Assembly (NCBI GenBank): GCA_019038745.1
Contig: JAHOYV010000046.1
Span: 1 to 64,000 of the forward strand
Direction: 5' to 3'
From: Gemmatimonadales bacterium
Lineage (GTDB): Bacteria; Krumholzibacteriota; Krumholzibacteriia; LZORAL124-64-63
DNA length: 64,000 nucleotides
In this document: in pieces, positions 26,066-35,192 of the stretch
Layout: the number at the start of each line of letters is the position of its first letter
Position numbering within the stretch: position 1 is the first letter of the stretch
The notes under the pieces: generated by a model
Databases searched by the model: none
What the model saw: only the letters and a program-made list of their open reading frames with translations
What the model was told of the DNA's origin: nothing
Program-made: the position numbers and the translations under genes

Positions 26066-26336
26066 TTATTATTATCATTCCGATCCCAAATGAAAATTGT
26101 GGCCAATATCACCAATTTTCCTTTCCTTCATCTATGAGCTGCCCCCAGACTCAACTCGATCCGGGCCGCCTGCACATCTATTGACTCAACACCCCCACTC
26201 CCTGGAATAAGATCGGCACAGTGTTTGCGGTGGCGGCCCGTAAGGATTGTTGCCAATTGCCGCGGGCCACCATCGAATTTGATGATGGCGCATGTGGCAC
26301 CGACCACGAAAACGATGGATCAGACGGGGGTCGATC

Positions 26337-28397
26337 ATGGCTGAAGAGAACAAGAAAACGCTGCACAATCATCTGCTGGCGATCAAAAACGATGAGCGGG
26401 TATTCGAGAATGCTTTCCAGAGTGTCAGTCGCATGATCCTGGACAGCGAAATCGAAAAAGTCGTTGTGAACGGCAAAACCACCTACGATTTCAAGATTTT
26501 CCGCCATGGCAAGAAGCACATCATCGGCATGTACGACGAAATCAACAGCTTCGTCTCGTACGTGAAGGATGCGGCCGAAGGCGGATCGTCCAAGGAAATG
26601 GCCTACGTGCTGGTGGGTGAGCCGGGCAACGGCAAAACCTTTTTCGTAGAATACGTCAGCCGATTGTACCGTGAGTTTTTGACGGATGATCGCAACCGCA
26701 AGTACAGCTTTCGTTTCGTTGGTCTGGATAAAATCGGGTCATACGGCAAGATAACATCCATCGAAAGCCAAACTTACGAGGACCCGGCCGTCCTGGGCAT
26801 GAATCTCTTCGAATCGATGGATGAAAGCCGCGGCTATCTGGAACGCAAGGTCGGTTTAAGCGAAGAGCAGCTTGAGGACATGTACGAGAACTACCGTCCC
26901 CTGGGCGCGTGCAGCAGTTACATCTGGAACGACATTCGGGAAAAATGCGACGGCAAGATCGTCGACATGCTGAGCCACATCGAAATTTTGCCCGTCCCGT
27001 TGACCGAGAGCCTGGGAACCGTAACGGGCAAGTACCCGGCCAAGGACAAGATCACCTCCAGCGCCGTGGATCTGCTGGGCGAAGAATCAATCCAACGCCT
27101 GCTGCACATCACCGACACGAACAATCCCTTCCGCTTCGACCTGCGCCGTGGCGCGTTGGCCCGCGTGGCCGGTGGCGGCATCCACTTCTCCGATGAGATG
27201 TTCAAGAACAAGAAGGATCTCGTACAGGTCTACCTGGGCGTAATCCAGAACCGCACCATCGAGATCGACGGATTCAAGTGGCCCATCGATACCCTGATCA
27301 TCGCCACCAGCAACAACAGCGAGTTCAACCGCTTCCTGGCCGAGAAGGAAGAGGCTCCGATCGTCGATCGTTGCCGCATCAGCTACATCTCGCACAACAC
27401 GAACTATCGACTCCAGCGGGAGCTGACCCAGTACGCGATCGGCAGCGAGAGCAAGACCACGCTGACCCGCGAAAAACTGCACCAGGATCCGAACCTGAAC
27501 TATGCATTGAGCGTGGCGGTGGTTCTCAGCCGATTGCCCCACAGCGAAAAGCTTACGCCCATCGAGACGATGAAGCTGGCCGCCGGCGAAGTGGCGGGCG
27601 AGAAGAGCATCAAAGCCCTGGCCGAGGTAATCGACACCCTGAGCCAGGACATCGACATCACCAACCGCTTCGGTCAGCGGGGGCTGGGCCAGCGCAACCT
27701 GGGCCGGGCGGTGCAACTACTGGTCGAGAGCTCCGAGACCAACGAAGGTTGCTGCCTCTTCGCCTATGACGTCTTCAAAACCATCGAACGGGTGATCCTG
27801 GATTACGTGACGGACAACAACAACCGCGCCAAGTACCTGGAAGACCTGAAAACCGCCAAGGGACTGTACCGCGAGAAGATCATGACCGAGATGTTCAACG
27901 CCTACATGGATGAGCCGCAGGCCATCCGCAAGGACGTGATGAACTACGTGAACATGATCATCGGCATTGATGCCGAGCACCTTGGTTCCGACAAGATGTG
28001 GAAGTACAAGGACCCGCAGACCGGTGAGTTGCGGGCCCTGAAAGTGGACGAGCGTTTCATCAAAAGCATCGAGGAACGCCTGCAGCTTAAGACCGAGGAG
28101 CAGCGGGAAACCTTCCGCACCTCGATCCGGAAAATCTACGGCCAGAAGATCGGCATCGATCCCAACTACGATTTCATGGACAACCTGGAGCTGGTCAAGG
28201 CCGTTACGGACGTGCGCCTCAAGAGCGACATCGCCGGTGCCGGCAGCCTGATCGGCGCCCTGGCCAACCGCACCAACGAAGAGAACCAGAAACTGTACGA
28301 TCGCATGATCGACACCATGTTGAACAAGCTGGGGTATTGCCGAACCTGTGCGCAGAAGACCATCGAATACTTCTGCACGCAGGAAGACGAGAATTGA
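26337..28397 (+). CDS. prkA: PrkA family serine protein kinase (AAA+), YeaG-type
   Basis: 686 residues from the ATG at 26337, preceded by GGGGG with good spacing; the frame extends upstream to 26292 without support. The N-terminal AAA+ domain has Walker A GEPGNGKT at residues 94-101, PLGACSSYIWNDI, and a sensor region LIIATSNNSEFNRF. The C-terminal PrkA domain includes DVMNYVNMIIG and YDFMDNLELVKAV. Length and layout match E. coli YeaG and Bacillus PrkA, cytoplasmic stress or stationary-phase kinases that work with the VWA protein YeaH and the SpoVR protein YcgB. Those two partners are encoded downstream in this operon, after an inserted pseudopilin gene. Kinase substrates here are unknown. 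Confidence 0.94.
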   Translation: MAEENKKTLHNHLLAIKNDERVFENAFQSVSRMILDSEIEKVVVNGKTTYDFKIFRHGKKHIIGMYDEINSFVSYVKDAAEGGSSKEMAYVLVGEPGNGKTFFVEYVSRLYREFLTDDRNRKYSFRFVGLDKIGSYGKITSIESQTYEDPAVLGMNLFESMDESRGYLERKVGLSEEQLEDMYENYRPLGACSSYIWNDIREKCDGKIVDMLSHIEILPVPLTESLGTVTGKYPAKDKITSSAVDLLGEESIQRLLHITDTNNPFRFDLRRGALARVAGGGIHFSDEMFKNKKDLVQVYLGVIQNRTIEIDGFKWPIDTLIIATSNNSEFNRFLAEKEEAPIVDRCRISYISHNTNYRLQRELTQYAIGSESKTTLTREKLHQDPNLNYALSVAVVLSRLPHSEKLTPIETMKLAAGEVAGEKSIKALAEVIDTLSQDIDITNRFGQRGLGQRNLGRAVQLLVESSETNEGCCLFAYDVFKTIERVILDYVTDNNNRAKYLEDLKTAKGLYREKIMTEMFNAYMDEPQAIRKDVMNYVNMIIGIDAEHLGSDKMWKYKDPQTGELRALKVDERFIKSIEERLQLKTEEQRETFRTSIRKIYGQKIGIDPNYDFMDNLELVKAVTDVRLKSDIAGAGSLIGALANRTNEENQKLYDRMIDTMLNKLGYCRTCAQKTIEYFCTQEDEN

Positions 28398-28433
28398 CGG
28401 CACTCCGTATAGCCGAGGGACCAGGAAAGGGAT

Positions 28434-29624
28434 ATGTCGCGCCATAATCAAACCGATGGCTTCACCCTGATCGAGATCGTTATCGCCGCAGCTATCGTGG
28501 CGATAATGGCCGGTACCCTGATCCCCGTGGTCTTTAACCGGGTCAACTCGGCCCGCAGCGAGGACACGTCGCAGGAGCAAAAGAAAATCCAGACCGCCCT
28601 GCTGAACTTCTACCAGGACATGAACCGCTTCCCCACCGAAGACGAAGGATTATCAGTCCTGGTTACCAACCCTGGCGGACCGGATTGGGAAGGACCCTAC
28701 TTCACCGACGACAAGCTGGATCCGTTGACCGCCGTCAACAATGATGCTTTCGGCAATCCCTATGTTTACGAGCTGGATCCGGTCACCGACCCCGGCGATG
28801 TGGCCGAAGTCGTGGTTGCCAGCGCCGGTTCCGATCGCACCCACAGCATGCCGGACGGATCTTCGACCTGGGTGCTGGCCGATGCGGCGACCAATGATGA
28901 TCTTGTCTTTTTTGTTTCCAGCAGTATGTTGAACCGCGACAAGCGGTTGGACACTATTTCCGAGCTGGATGATTTGGCGTCAGCAGTCAGGAATTGTTAC
29001 CGGGTAGGTGGCAGTTTCCCCGCTGATCTGGATGATCTGACAGGTGTATATATTGATTCCGGCTTCGAGAACAACGCGCTGGTAGACGATTGGGGCAGTT
29101 CCTATTCGGGTCGAGTCCATCCGTCCGATGCGACCGTGTACCAGATCTGGAGCCATGGCCTTGACCAGCAGGATGACACGGGGGAAGACGATGATCTGCT
29201 CGTGGAGATCGACAGTTCGTCGATTGTCGTGGCCGAGGAAGACGACCCCTTGGACGTCGAAGACTCCACCGACACTGCCATTAAGGAAGACGACGTTGCC
29301 TTCACCCTGGACCTGGTGAGCACATCCGATACCGACCTCGTCATAGAGTCATTCGAAATGGACTCGGACATCACCAGCAAAAAAATCTGTTTGTTCCAGT
29401 TCAATACCAACACGATCTGGGAGAGCGGACCGGGAGTAGCCGTTCCCACCGGCGTGCTCGCCCTCAACGCGGGAACCACATCGGAGCGCACAATCCCCGC
29501 CGGGTCCAGCTACACCTTGTTTGGGGAATTCAAGAACAAGGTTCAAACCGAGCAACAAATAACCCTGGTTCTTCACTTCACGGACGGTAGAAGTTCCACA
29601 CTCGTGTTCACCATTTTCTGGTGA
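28434..29624 (+). CDS. Type II secretion/type IV pilus-like pseudopilin with long C-terminal domain
   Basis: 396 residues. A prepilin peptidase site is clear: DGFTLIE with cleavage between Gly9 and Phe10 and Glu14 at position +5, then a hydrophobic helix (IVIAAAIVAIMAGTLIPVVF). Residues about 45-110 resemble GspG (QTALLNFYQDMNRFPTEDEGLSVLV, GNPYVYELDP). Unlike GspG (about 140 residues) the protein continues with a second pilin-like segment (LDDLASAVRNCYRVGGSFPADL) and an acidic beta-rich C-terminal domain from about 265. No other secretion genes are nearby. It lies 36 bases after prkA and 23 bases before yeaH, on the same strand, so it is probably part of the stress-kinase operon. Confidence 0.85.
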   Translation: MSRHNQTDGFTLIEIVIAAAIVAIMAGTLIPVVFNRVNSARSEDTSQEQKKIQTALLNFYQDMNRFPTEDEGLSVLVTNPGGPDWEGPYFTDDKLDPLTAVNNDAFGNPYVYELDPVTDPGDVAEVVVASAGSDRTHSMPDGSSTWVLADAATNDDLVFFVSSSMLNRDKRLDTISELDDLASAVRNCYRVGGSFPADLDDLTGVYIDSGFENNALVDDWGSSYSGRVHPSDATVYQIWSHGLDQQDDTGEDDDLLVEIDSSSIVVAEEDDPLDVEDSTDTAIKEDDVAFTLDLVSTSDTDLVIESFEMDSDITSKKICLFQFNTNTIWESGPGVAVPTGVLALNAGTTSERTIPAGSSYTLFGEFKNKVQTEQQITLVLHFTDGRSSTLVFTIFW

Positions 29625-29647
29625 GCGTGAAACAGAGGTAGCGAAAA

Positions 29648-31063
29648 ATGGACGCCAGATCCTCCGAACTGCAGGCCCTGTTGGCCGAACTGGATGCATC
29701 CGGATTGCCGGAGCACCTGGTCGCGCGCCTGCGACTGGAGTTGGAGGCCGATCTGGAGCATGGTCTACCCGGCTCTCCCCCGGATCCCAAGTACACCTCG
29801 GGCATCGACGTTCTGCACTCGGTAATCAACGACCCCTACGCCTTCGCCGACCTTACCTTCCTGCAGGCCCTGAGTGTGCCCCGGGAAAACTACTCCGCCC
29901 GCATCGGTTCCCTTGACGAACTGATGAATCGAGACGCCCAGCGCGAGGGAGACGGATTCCCCCGCAAAATCAGGATCGGTCGACTGGTCAAACCCAGTCG
30001 CGGCGGAAAAGACAAAGTCGTGGTTGTACCCACGACCGTGGAAGAGAAGTTCATCCACGACCCGAACTTCAAGGAAGAAGCCGAGGGCGGTGGCGGAGCC
30101 GGCGGCAGCGGTGACGGCGAAGAGGGCGAGGTCATCGGCGAGCAGCCCGTACGCCCGACCGAGGGGGAAGGCGAAGGCACCGGACCCGGTCAGGGCGATG
30201 GCGAAAATCACGAAATGGAATCCAACGCCTACGACCTGGGCAAGATCCTGACCGAACAATTCCATCTGCCCAACCTGAAAGACAAGGGCAAGAAGCGCTC
30301 ACTGACGCGCTTCACCTACGATCTGACCGACCGCAACCGGGGCTTCGGACAACTGTTGGACAAGAAGGCCACCCTGCGGCAAATCGTAAAAACCAACATG
30401 GCCCTGGGCCGTATCACCGGAGCTGAAGACCTCGATCCCGCCAAATTCCTGATCGCCCCGCAGGACAAGATCTACCGCATCCTTTCGAGGGAGAGGGACT
30501 TCGAATCGCAGGCGATGATCTTCTTCCTGCGCGACTACTCGGGTTCGATGAGCGGCAAACCCACCGAAGTGGTCGTCAGCCAACACGTGATGATCTACAG
30601 CTGGCTGATGTACCAGTACGCCGAGCAGGTGGAGTCGCGCTTCATCCTGCACGACACCGAGGCCAAGGAAGTGCCCGACTTCTACACCTATTACAACAGC
30701 CGGGTCGCCGGTGGAACCAAAGTGGCCGCGGCCTTCAAAATGGTGAACGAGATCGTCGAAAAGGAGAACCTGGCCCAGGACTACAACATCTACGTCTTTC
30801 ACGGCACCGACGGGGACGACTGGGACAGTGACGGCAAGGAGTGCCTGCCGGAAATCGAAAAAATGCTCGGTTACTCCAGCCGGGTGGGCGTGACCATCGC
30901 CGAAAACAGCTACGGCACCTCGGGCAATACCGAGGTGGAGAAATATCTGAAGGATTCCGGCCTGCTGGAGAACAAAAAGAACCTGATCAGGCTGGACGTG
31001 ATGAGCGAGAGCGCGGCCGAGCCGCGAATCATCGAGGGCATCAAACATTTGATCGGCGAGTAA
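29648..31063 (+). CDS. yeaH: YeaH/YhbH family protein (DUF444, VWA-type)
   Basis: 471 residues. The C-terminal half is a von Willebrand A-like domain with the MIDAS motif DYSGSMS (Asp296), AGGTKVAAAF and FHGTDGDDWDSDG. An acidic, Gly-rich linker (about residues 140-185, EGGGGAGGSGDGEEGE) precedes the DUF444 core. YeaH is known to be co-expressed with the PrkA-type kinase YeaG and is thought to be its partner or substrate in the stress response. This copy retains the gene neighbourhood but is separated from prkA by the pseudopilin gene. It precedes spoVR by 25 bases. An extra N-terminal helical segment (residues 1-60) is not typical of E. coli YeaH. Confidence 0.92.
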   Translation: MDARSSELQALLAELDASGLPEHLVARLRLELEADLEHGLPGSPPDPKYTSGIDVLHSVINDPYAFADLTFLQALSVPRENYSARIGSLDELMNRDAQREGDGFPRKIRIGRLVKPSRGGKDKVVVVPTTVEEKFIHDPNFKEEAEGGGGAGGSGDGEEGEVIGEQPVRPTEGEGEGTGPGQGDGENHEMESNAYDLGKILTEQFHLPNLKDKGKKRSLTRFTYDLTDRNRGFGQLLDKKATLRQIVKTNMALGRITGAEDLDPAKFLIAPQDKIYRILSRERDFESQAMIFFLRDYSGSMSGKPTEVVVSQHVMIYSWLMYQYAEQVESRFILHDTEAKEVPDFYTYYNSRVAGGTKVAAAFKMVNEIVEKENLAQDYNIYVFHGTDGDDWDSDGKECLPEIEKMLGYSSRVGVTIAENSYGTSGNTEVEKYLKDSGLLENKKNLIRLDVMSESAAEPRIIEGIKHLIGE

Positions 31064-31088
31064 CCCGCCGGTCCGGGAAACGGAAGCC

Positions 31089-32744
31089 ATGGAGCTGATC
31101 GATCAGCATACGAAGTCCATCATGGAAGGCTGCAAGGAGCGGGCCCGCGATGCAGGTTTGCGCTTCGACGACGAGTCCCTCGAGTACGTCGTTACCAACA
31201 GGGACATGCTCGAGCTTTCACCCAAGGTAATGATCCCCACGATGTACGACTTCTGGGTTCACGATGTGGAAGTGCTCAAGGGCAAGGGCAGGTACGAACT
31301 GTATCCCAGCAATCCCTTCGAGACCGTGATCAACACGCGGCCGGCGATCAGTTTCTACAACGACAACAATCCCGATTGGCTGAACGTGATGATCTTCTAT
31401 CACGTCCTGGGACATATCGATTTCTTCCAGAACAACCTGTACTTCCGCCACACCTGGGACGACGACTTCACGGGCCGGGCCCTGGCCGACAAGCGGGCCA
31501 TCGCCCAGCTTCGCTCCGAAAAGGGCCGCTGGCTCGATTACGTGATCGAGTTCGCGCGCGCCATCGACAATCTCGTCGACTATCACGGCCTGTTGTCCCG
31601 GATGCACCGGCAAGAGGACAGCGGAACTTCCAGTCGACTTGATTTCTATTTCGACGTTTTCCTGCAGGATCAGAAAAAAGTCCGGATCAGCGAGTATGTT
31701 CAGGAGATCGAACGCTACAACAAGATGGTCGCCGAACACGGCGACCAGGCCGAGGCTCCATTCTTCAAGGAAGTGGTCGGCAAGCATCCGGAATTCGAGG
31801 CTCTTTTCGAGAAGCTCGGCAAAGCCAAGTCGGTCCGCGGCAATGATGTAATGCAGTTTCTACTGGACCATTCCGGTTTCCTGAACAGCGAGGAAAACCG
31901 CTGGATGAAATCCGTCCTGCAGATCGTCCGGCAAACTTCGCTCTACTTTCAGCCCCAGATCAGAACCAAGATCATGAACGAGGGCTGGGCCAGTTACTGG
32001 CACGAGACACTGTTCATGCGGGACGATCGAATCTGCGGCCACGAGGTGGATTTCGCCCGGGTCAATGCAGCGGTCACCGCCATGCCGCGGGTAGGCCTGA
32101 ACCCCTACGCCCTGGGCATGCGCATGTTCTACTTCATCGAGGAAGCCGCAAACAAGGGGCGCTTCAGCAGGGAATTCCTGTCCTTGCTCGACACCGATCA
32201 AAGAAAGAAATTCGACCAGGGAACCGGATCCGGGCAGGAGTACATCTTCCGCGTGCGGGAGAACTTGAACGACTTCCTTTTCGTTCAAAATTTTCTGGAA
32301 CAGGATTTTGTGGATCGCCATCGACTTTTTGTGGCGGGAAAACACCTGGACGAGCAACGCATGGTTTGGCAGTGGTACGTCAAGAGCCGGAGCGCCGACG
32401 ACTACAGACAGATGGTCAAGGACCAGCTGTACCATCCTCCCCACATCACCATCGACCTGGACAAGACCGGCGACGACAAGTTGTACATGGTCCACAATTT
32501 CGAGGGCCAGCCCCTGGTTCAGGATTTTATCCACAACACCATGCTCGGCCTTGAATATCTGTGGGGCGACAAGGTGATGCTGGAGACAACCGAAGTGAAA
32601 TCGATCAAAACCCCCGACAATCAACAGCCGTCGCTGCCGGGAATGGGCCCCCAAGCCCTGGATGATGCCGCAAAACCCGAGATCGAATGGCAGAGGGTCC
32701 GTTACACCATGAAGGACAAAAAGCTGAGCAAGGGAGTGATTTAG
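31089..32744 (+). CDS. spoVR: SpoVR family protein (YcgB)
   Basis: 551 residues, usual length for the family. Family signatures include an IFYHVLGHIDFFQNN segment near residue 100, MNEGWASYWHE near residue 297, and NPYALGMRMF. SpoVR/YcgB proteins are cytoplasmic and accompany PrkA and YeaH; they influence spore cortex formation in Bacillus and stress or biofilm behaviour in enterobacteria, with the molecular activity unknown. No sporulation genes occur here, so the role is more likely in stationary-phase adaptation. The stop is two bases ahead of the next start, indicating translational coupling with the second PrkA-like protein. Confidence 0.94.
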   Translation: MELIDQHTKSIMEGCKERARDAGLRFDDESLEYVVTNRDMLELSPKVMIPTMYDFWVHDVEVLKGKGRYELYPSNPFETVINTRPAISFYNDNNPDWLNVMIFYHVLGHIDFFQNNLYFRHTWDDDFTGRALADKRAIAQLRSEKGRWLDYVIEFARAIDNLVDYHGLLSRMHRQEDSGTSSRLDFYFDVFLQDQKKVRISEYVQEIERYNKMVAEHGDQAEAPFFKEVVGKHPEFEALFEKLGKAKSVRGNDVMQFLLDHSGFLNSEENRWMKSVLQIVRQTSLYFQPQIRTKIMNEGWASYWHETLFMRDDRICGHEVDFARVNAAVTAMPRVGLNPYALGMRMFYFIEEAANKGRFSREFLSLLDTDQRKKFDQGTGSGQEYIFRVRENLNDFLFVQNFLEQDFVDRHRLFVAGKHLDEQRMVWQWYVKSRSADDYRQMVKDQLYHPPHITIDLDKTGDDKLYMVHNFEGQPLVQDFIHNTMLGLEYLWGDKVMLETTEVKSIKTPDNQQPSLPGMGPQALDDAAKPEIEWQRVRYTMKDKKLSKGVI

Positions 32745-32746
32745 GC

Positions 32747-35038
32747 ATGGATCAGATCCGGAAAGCCATGCTGGACCTGGAGGAATCCCAGCGGGGAACA
32801 GGAACCGAAGGTACGATTACCTTCGAGGAATTCCTGGTCCTGGTCCGCGAAAATCCCCTGCAGCACGTGCGCAACGTGCACCAGGTCTTCCACGACATGG
32901 TTCACACTTTTTTGGGCACTGGCGAGGATGAATACCCGGAGGATCCGGAATCCATCAACTTCATCTCCTACGACACGAATGCCTTGTTTGTGGAAGACGC
33001 CGACCAACCGTTTTTTGCCGACCGCCTATTCACCAACCGCCTGATGAACATGGTTGACGGCATGCGGGGCAGCGCCCAGCAGAACAAGATCTACATCTTC
33101 GACGGACCCCCGGGGTGCGGCAAGTCGATCTTCCTCAACAATCTGCTGCAGAAATTTCAGAAGTACGCCAATAGCCCGGCCGGCTGCCGTTACGAAACGG
33201 TTTGGCGTTTGGATCGCTCTCTGCTGGATCAGTCACCCGAACGCGACGGCCCGCCGGTCCTGGATAAGCTGGCCGCATTGCTGGAAAACCGGGAAGTCCC
33301 CGAGGCGTTGAAGAATTCCCCGGACGAACCGCTGCTCCGCTTCGGAAAAGGTTTTGTGGAGGTTCCCTGTCCAAGCCATGACAGTCCGTTCCTGATGATT
33401 CCCAAAAACCAGCGGCCCAAATTCCTGGACGATCTGTTCCATAACGACGAGTTCAAGTGGAACCTGTCCTACGGCAAGGAATACGACTGGGTATTCCGAA
33501 CCAACCCCTGCACGATATGCACTACCCTGTACAAGGCACTCCTGCATCAACTGGGCGACCCGTCGGAAGTCTTCAAAATGATTCACGCCCGCCCTTACGT
33601 TTTCAACCGTCGGCTGGGCGAGGGAGTTACCGTTTTCAATCCGGGGGACCGGGTCACCCGCCAGCCCGTGCTGACGAACCCCCAGCTCCAGAAGCGCATC
33701 AGCTCCCTGCTGCAGGACAGCAACAAGGTGCGTTACATCTTCTCGCGCTACGCCCGAACGAACAACGGCATCTTCGCCCTGATGGACATCAAGGGACACA
33801 ACAAGGACCGCCTGCACGAGTTGCATAACATCATCAGCGATGGCGTGCACAAGGTTGAGGAAATCGAGGAAAACATCAATTCATTGTTCCTGGGTGTCAT
33901 GAACCCGGAGGACAACAAGACCATCCGCGGCATCCAGTCCCTCAGCGACCGCATCGAATTCATCAACATCAGCTACGTCCTGGATTCCAACACCGAGGTG
34001 GAAATTTACCGCAACATCTTCGGCCGCCACATCGGTGAACTCTTCCTGCCCCGGGTTCTTGAAAACTTCGCCCGAATTATCATCAGCAGCCGTTTAAGTG
34101 ATAAATCCCCTGCCCTACTGAGTTGGATAGGTGATCCAGACAAGTATAAACTATACTGCGACAAGAAGTTACACCTATTGAAGATGTCCATTTACGCGGG
34201 ACGAATCCCTACCTGGTTGGACCAGGAAGACGAGAAAAACTTCACCGCCAAACGGCGACGGAAAGTAATTGCCGAAGCGGAATCAGAAGGGCACGAGGGT
34301 TTCAGTGGACGGGATGCATTGGACATTTTCCACGATCTGTATTCCAGCTTTGCCCGGGACGACTCCATGATCACCATGGATACCCTTTGCGCCTTCTTCA
34401 CAAAAACCCGACCCGAGCTCGGCAAGCAGATCCCCGAGGGCTTCCTTGATTCCCTACGCCGGATGTACAACTACCAGACCCTGCAGGAAGTGAAGGAATC
34501 CCTCTACTACTACAATGAGAGCCAGATCAGCCGGGACATCCAGAACTACCTCTTCGCCCTGAACTACGAGCCGGGCACGACCGCAATCTGCTCCTACACC
34601 GAGGACAAACTTGAAATTACCGAGGCTTTCCTATCAGGAATCGAAGATCACCTCCTTGGTCAGGACGTCCGCCAGGGGCGCCGCCGGGAATTCAGGGAGG
34701 AGACCCAACGGGAATACACCTCCCAAACCCTTACCCAGGAAATCATGGTCGAGGGAATCGACATCTCCGAAACCCAGCTCTTCACGGAATTGAACCAACG
34801 CTACGTTTACAGCCTCAAGGAAAAAGTCCTGGAACCGTTCCTGAAAAATGCCAATTTCAGCCGGGCCTTGAAGGAATTCGGAGGCGACGATTTCAAAACC
34901 TACGACAAGAAGATCCAGGATGATGTCTCCTTCCTGATCGCCAATCTCTGCGACCGCTTCGGCTACACTGAACAAGGTGCCCGTGAGATGTGCATCTACG
35001 TGGTAGACAACAACTTGACCGAGGAATTCGCTGATTAA
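32747..35038 (+). CDS. Second PrkA-like AAA+ protein
   Basis: 763 residues from the ATG at 32747, with AAGGGAG nine bases upstream; the frame continues to 32687 inside spoVR without a ribosome binding site. Residues about 25-110 match the start of PrkA kinases (TFEEFLVLVRENPLQHVRNVHQVFHDMV, FFADRLFTNRLMNMVDG). Walker A GPPGCGKS is at 120-127, and NNGIFALMDIKGHNKDRLHELHNIISDGVHKVEEIEENINSLFLGVMNPED carries the AAA+ core. The C-terminal part is helical and unlike the kinase domain of the first PrkA. It could be a second kinase or an ATPase partner of PrkA-YeaH. Being last in the same operon supports a common function. Confidence 0.88.
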   Translation: MDQIRKAMLDLEESQRGTGTEGTITFEEFLVLVRENPLQHVRNVHQVFHDMVHTFLGTGEDEYPEDPESINFISYDTNALFVEDADQPFFADRLFTNRLMNMVDGMRGSAQQNKIYIFDGPPGCGKSIFLNNLLQKFQKYANSPAGCRYETVWRLDRSLLDQSPERDGPPVLDKLAALLENREVPEALKNSPDEPLLRFGKGFVEVPCPSHDSPFLMIPKNQRPKFLDDLFHNDEFKWNLSYGKEYDWVFRTNPCTICTTLYKALLHQLGDPSEVFKMIHARPYVFNRRLGEGVTVFNPGDRVTRQPVLTNPQLQKRISSLLQDSNKVRYIFSRYARTNNGIFALMDIKGHNKDRLHELHNIISDGVHKVEEIEENINSLFLGVMNPEDNKTIRGIQSLSDRIEFINISYVLDSNTEVEIYRNIFGRHIGELFLPRVLENFARIIISSRLSDKSPALLSWIGDPDKYKLYCDKKLHLLKMSIYAGRIPTWLDQEDEKNFTAKRRRKVIAEAESEGHEGFSGRDALDIFHDLYSSFARDDSMITMDTLCAFFTKTRPELGKQIPEGFLDSLRRMYNYQTLQEVKESLYYYNESQISRDIQNYLFALNYEPGTTAICSYTEDKLEITEAFLSGIEDHLLGQDVRQGRRREFREETQREYTSQTLTQEIMVEGIDISETQLFTELNQRYVYSLKEKVLEPFLKNANFSRALKEFGGDDFKTYDKKIQDDVSFLIANLCDRFGYTEQGAREMCIYVVDNNLTEEFAD

Positions 35039-35053
35039 CCAGCCCCTCGGACC

Positions 35054-35085
35054 GCCCTGAAACAGACCTAGATCAAAATCAGGGC
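35054..35085 (+). terminator. Weak candidate terminator after the PrkA operon
   Basis: GCCCTGA (35054-35060) pairs with TCAGGGC (35079-35085) around 18 bases. No U-run follows directly. It separates the stress operon from the promoter of the cytochrome operon. Confidence 0.25.
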
Positions 35086-35111
35086 CGAATTACTTAACTT
35101 ATTGTTTTTCG

Positions 35112-35140
35112 TTGATTTAGGAATGTTATTTGCTTATAAT
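35112..35140 (+). promoter_or_regulatory. Sigma-70 promoter of the porin-cytochrome operon
   Basis: TTGATT (35112-35117) and a perfect TATAAT (35135-35140) are spaced 17 bases apart in an AT-rich region. Transcription would start near 35147, leaving a leader of about 45 bases before the ATG at 35193. This is the best promoter seen in the window. Confidence 0.7.
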
Positions 35141-35192
35141 CTTTCGTGAAACAATTAACAACACACCTTTTGTCCCTGAATAGGCAGGAATC

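Larger units (their letters stand above)
25969..26336. other. 368-bp divergent intergenic region
   Basis: It lies between the radical SAM gene (minus) and prkA (plus). It holds the minus-strand promoter and leader hairpin described separately. A possible plus-strand promoter for prkA is TTGACT (26180-26185) with AATAAG 19 bases downstream, which is weak. The rest has no recognised element. Confidence 0.5.

Noticed and set aside
27717..28580. 287-codon minus-strand open frame across the prkA/pseudopilin junction
   Set aside because: Opposite to well-supported genes; composition is typical of reverse-frame translation.
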